Below are positions 62,747 to 64,000 of a stretch of DNA of 64,000 nt, piece by piece (within the stretch, counting starts at the first letter, position 1; the number at the start of each line of letters is the position of its first letter). The stretch lies in NCBI RefSeq assembly GCF_021284765.1, contig NZ_CP089924.1, positions 3,986,001-4,050,000 of the forward strand, in the 5' to 3' direction. Source of the DNA: Lysobacter sp. 5GHs7-4. GTDB lineage: Bacteria; Pseudomonadota; Gammaproteobacteria; Xanthomonadales; Xanthomonadaceae. Position numbers and translations under genes: made by a program. Below the pieces are notes generated by a model that saw only the letters and a program-made list of their open reading frames with translations, was not told the origin of the DNA and ran no database searches.

Positions 62747-64000
62747 ATGTCCTGGCGTAAGGCGCTGAGCGCCGATTTGGGCGGCGCCACGGCGCGCTGG
62801 GACGCGGCCCGTTGGTTGCTGCTGGGCGCGGCCGTCGCCGCCGTCGCGATCTATTGGAGCGGCCTCGACGGCCCCTTCCTGTTCGACGACGCCGCCAACC
62901 TGGCGGCATTGCGCCCTTGGTACAACGGCCAGCTCGATTGGCGGCAGGTGGCGCTGGGCCAGCCGGGACTGATCGAATCGCGGCCGGTGGCCATGCTCAG
63001 CTTCCTGCTCAGTGCGGGATTGGGCGGGCCGGGGCCGTTGTCCTACAAGCTCGGCAATGTGCTGCTGCACTTGTTGTGCGGCCTGTTGGCGTTCCGCGTG
63101 CTGCGCCGCGCGCTGGACGAAGACGCCGTCCTGGCATCGCGCGCGCGCGCGATGGCCGCCACCGCGGTGGCGCTGTGGCTGTTGCATCCGATCCAGGTCA
63201 GCACGGTGCTGTACGCCGTGCAGCGCATGGCCCAGCTCAGCGCGCTGTTCGCACTGGCGGCGGTCTGGACCTATCTGGTCGCGCGTCGCCGCCTGATCCG
63301 CGGGCCGTCGCGCTCGGCCTGGCTGCTGCTGTTCGCGGCCTTCCCCTGCCTGCTGGCGGCCGGCGTTCTCAGCAAACAGAACGCGGCCGTGGCGCCTTTG
63401 CTGTGCCTGGTGCTGGAGCTGGCGTATTTCCGCGCGCCGCGCCCGAATGCGATCAAGGCCTTCTTCGGCCTGTTCCTGGTGGTGCCGGCCGCCGCCGTGC
63501 TCGCGCTGTTGGCGATCTCGCCCGACACCGTGCTGGGCGGTTATGCCGAATGGGACTTCAGCCTGGCCCAGCGCCTGCTGACTCAGGCACGGGTGCTGTG
63601 CGACTACCTCGGCGCGCTGCTCGCGCCGCGCGGCGAGACGATGACGCTGTTCCGCGACGACGTCGTGGTGTCCACCGGCCTGTTCTCGCCGGCCACCACC
63701 GCCGCGGCGATCGTGGCCCTGCTGGCGCTGAGCGCGATCGCGGTGGCCCTGCGCAAGCGCGTGCCCAGCGTGTTCGCCGGCTGGTTCTTCTTCCTCGCCG
63801 CGCACAGCGTCGAGTCCGGACCGCTGCCGCTGGAGATGTACTACGAGCACCGCAACTACCTGCCGTCGATCGGTCTGGCCCTGGCCGTGGTCGGTTTGGC
63901 CGCCCTGCTGCCGGCGCGCGCGTTCAACGTGCGCGGCAGCCGTCTGGCGTTGCTGGGCGTGGTCGCGGTCTGCGCACTGCTGGCCTGGTCGGCGCAGGGC
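62747..64000 (+). CDS. GT-C membrane glycosyltransferase 3, TMTC/TfpW-like (cut by window end)
   Basis: An open frame of 418 codons runs from ATG 62747 (MSWRKALSADLGG) to the window edge. It has WSGLDGPFLFDDAANL (Asp pair), LYAVQRMAQLSALF, LSKQNAAVAP, LAQRLLTQARVLCDYLGALL and MYYEHRNYLPSIG, so it is the third paralogue; only the membrane part is visible. LFRDDVVVSTGLFSP replaces the LYTDDFATSTGLLSP of the other two. No pilin precedes it. The 206-base spacer has a near sigma-54 motif, CGGCACCACAGATTGCA at 62561-62577, one base too long. Confidence 0.85.
   Translation, partial: MSWRKALSADLGGATARWDAARWLLLGAAVAAVAIYWSGLDGPFLFDDAANLAALRPWYNGQLDWRQVALGQPGLIESRPVAMLSFLLSAGLGGPGPLSYKLGNVLLHLLCGLLAFRVLRRALDEDAVLASRARAMAATAVALWLLHPIQVSTVLYAVQRMAQLSALFALAAVWTYLVARRRLIRGPSRSAWLLLFAAFPCLLAAGVLSKQNAAVAPLLCLVLELAYFRAPRPNAIKAFFGLFLVVPAAAVLALLAISPDTVLGGYAEWDFSLAQRLLTQARVLCDYLGALLAPRGETMTLFRDDVVVSTGLFSPATTAAAIVALLALSAIAVALRKRVPSVFAGWFFFLAAHSVESGPLPLEMYYEHRNYLPSIGLALAVVGLAALLPARAFNVRGSRLALLGVVAVCALLAWSAQG

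Overview
This is a high-GC gammaproteobacterial chromosome segment. Gene order and protein character (pilMNOPQ next to the class A penicillin-binding protein, sucCD next to pilSR and the pilins, many TonB receptors, Xanthomonadaceae-type dispersed palindromes) point to Xanthomonadaceae, most likely Lysobacter or a close relative. The genus is inferred from reading only. No rRNA, tRNA, CRISPR array, prophage or insertion sequence was recognised.

Layout. 1-357: N-terminal end of a MoxR-type ATPase. 649-5829: type IV pilus alignment operon pilMNOPQ (minus strand), divergent from mrcA/PBP1A (6060-8588). 8753-13762: housekeeping and orphan genes (unknown protein, gltA, rpmE type B, nucleoside hydrolase with a DUF4166-like partner) separated by repeat-rich spacers. 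13979-35259: a single-strand locus that reads as a complete N-glycan utilisation system. It holds a TonB receptor, GH20, GH92, GH47, GH99 and GH2 glycosidases, a glycosylasparaginase, a sugar MFS porter, an AGE-family mannose epimerase/isomerase, a PfkB kinase, a glucokinase, CutC and a LacI regulator. Three copies of a TGGATCGATCCA-type operator lie before lacI, the TonB receptor and glucokinase. The GH2 beta-mannosidase carries an in-frame amber codon. 35480-37597: recG. 37897-44058: a little-understood set of beta-helix lipoprotein, diheme cytochrome lipoprotein and TonB receptor, with a divergent AraC regulator. 44103-49087: ridA, nadE, an RHH/ParE-type toxin-antitoxin pair, sucD and sucC.

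49349-64000: a pilus region. PilS/PilR are followed by a minus-strand operon of a small EamA/SMR-like membrane protein, two GT2 glycosyltransferases and a methyltransferase. Then, on the plus strand, come four major-pilin paralogues interleaved with three large GT-C membrane glycosyltransferase paralogues, the last cut by the window end. Each pilin has its own sigma-54 (-24/-12) promoter, matching PilR control. The lipid-sugar operon and the GT-C enzymes together look like a pilin glycosylation module. Its donor, acceptor pilin and the reason for several paralogues are unknown.

The most interesting items are (1) the pilin/GT-C array with its candidate lipid-sugar supply operon, (2) the uncharacterised beta-helix/diheme-cytochrome/TonB system, (3) the self-contained N-glycan locus with a shared LacI operator, and (4) the amber codon splitting the beta-mannosidase.
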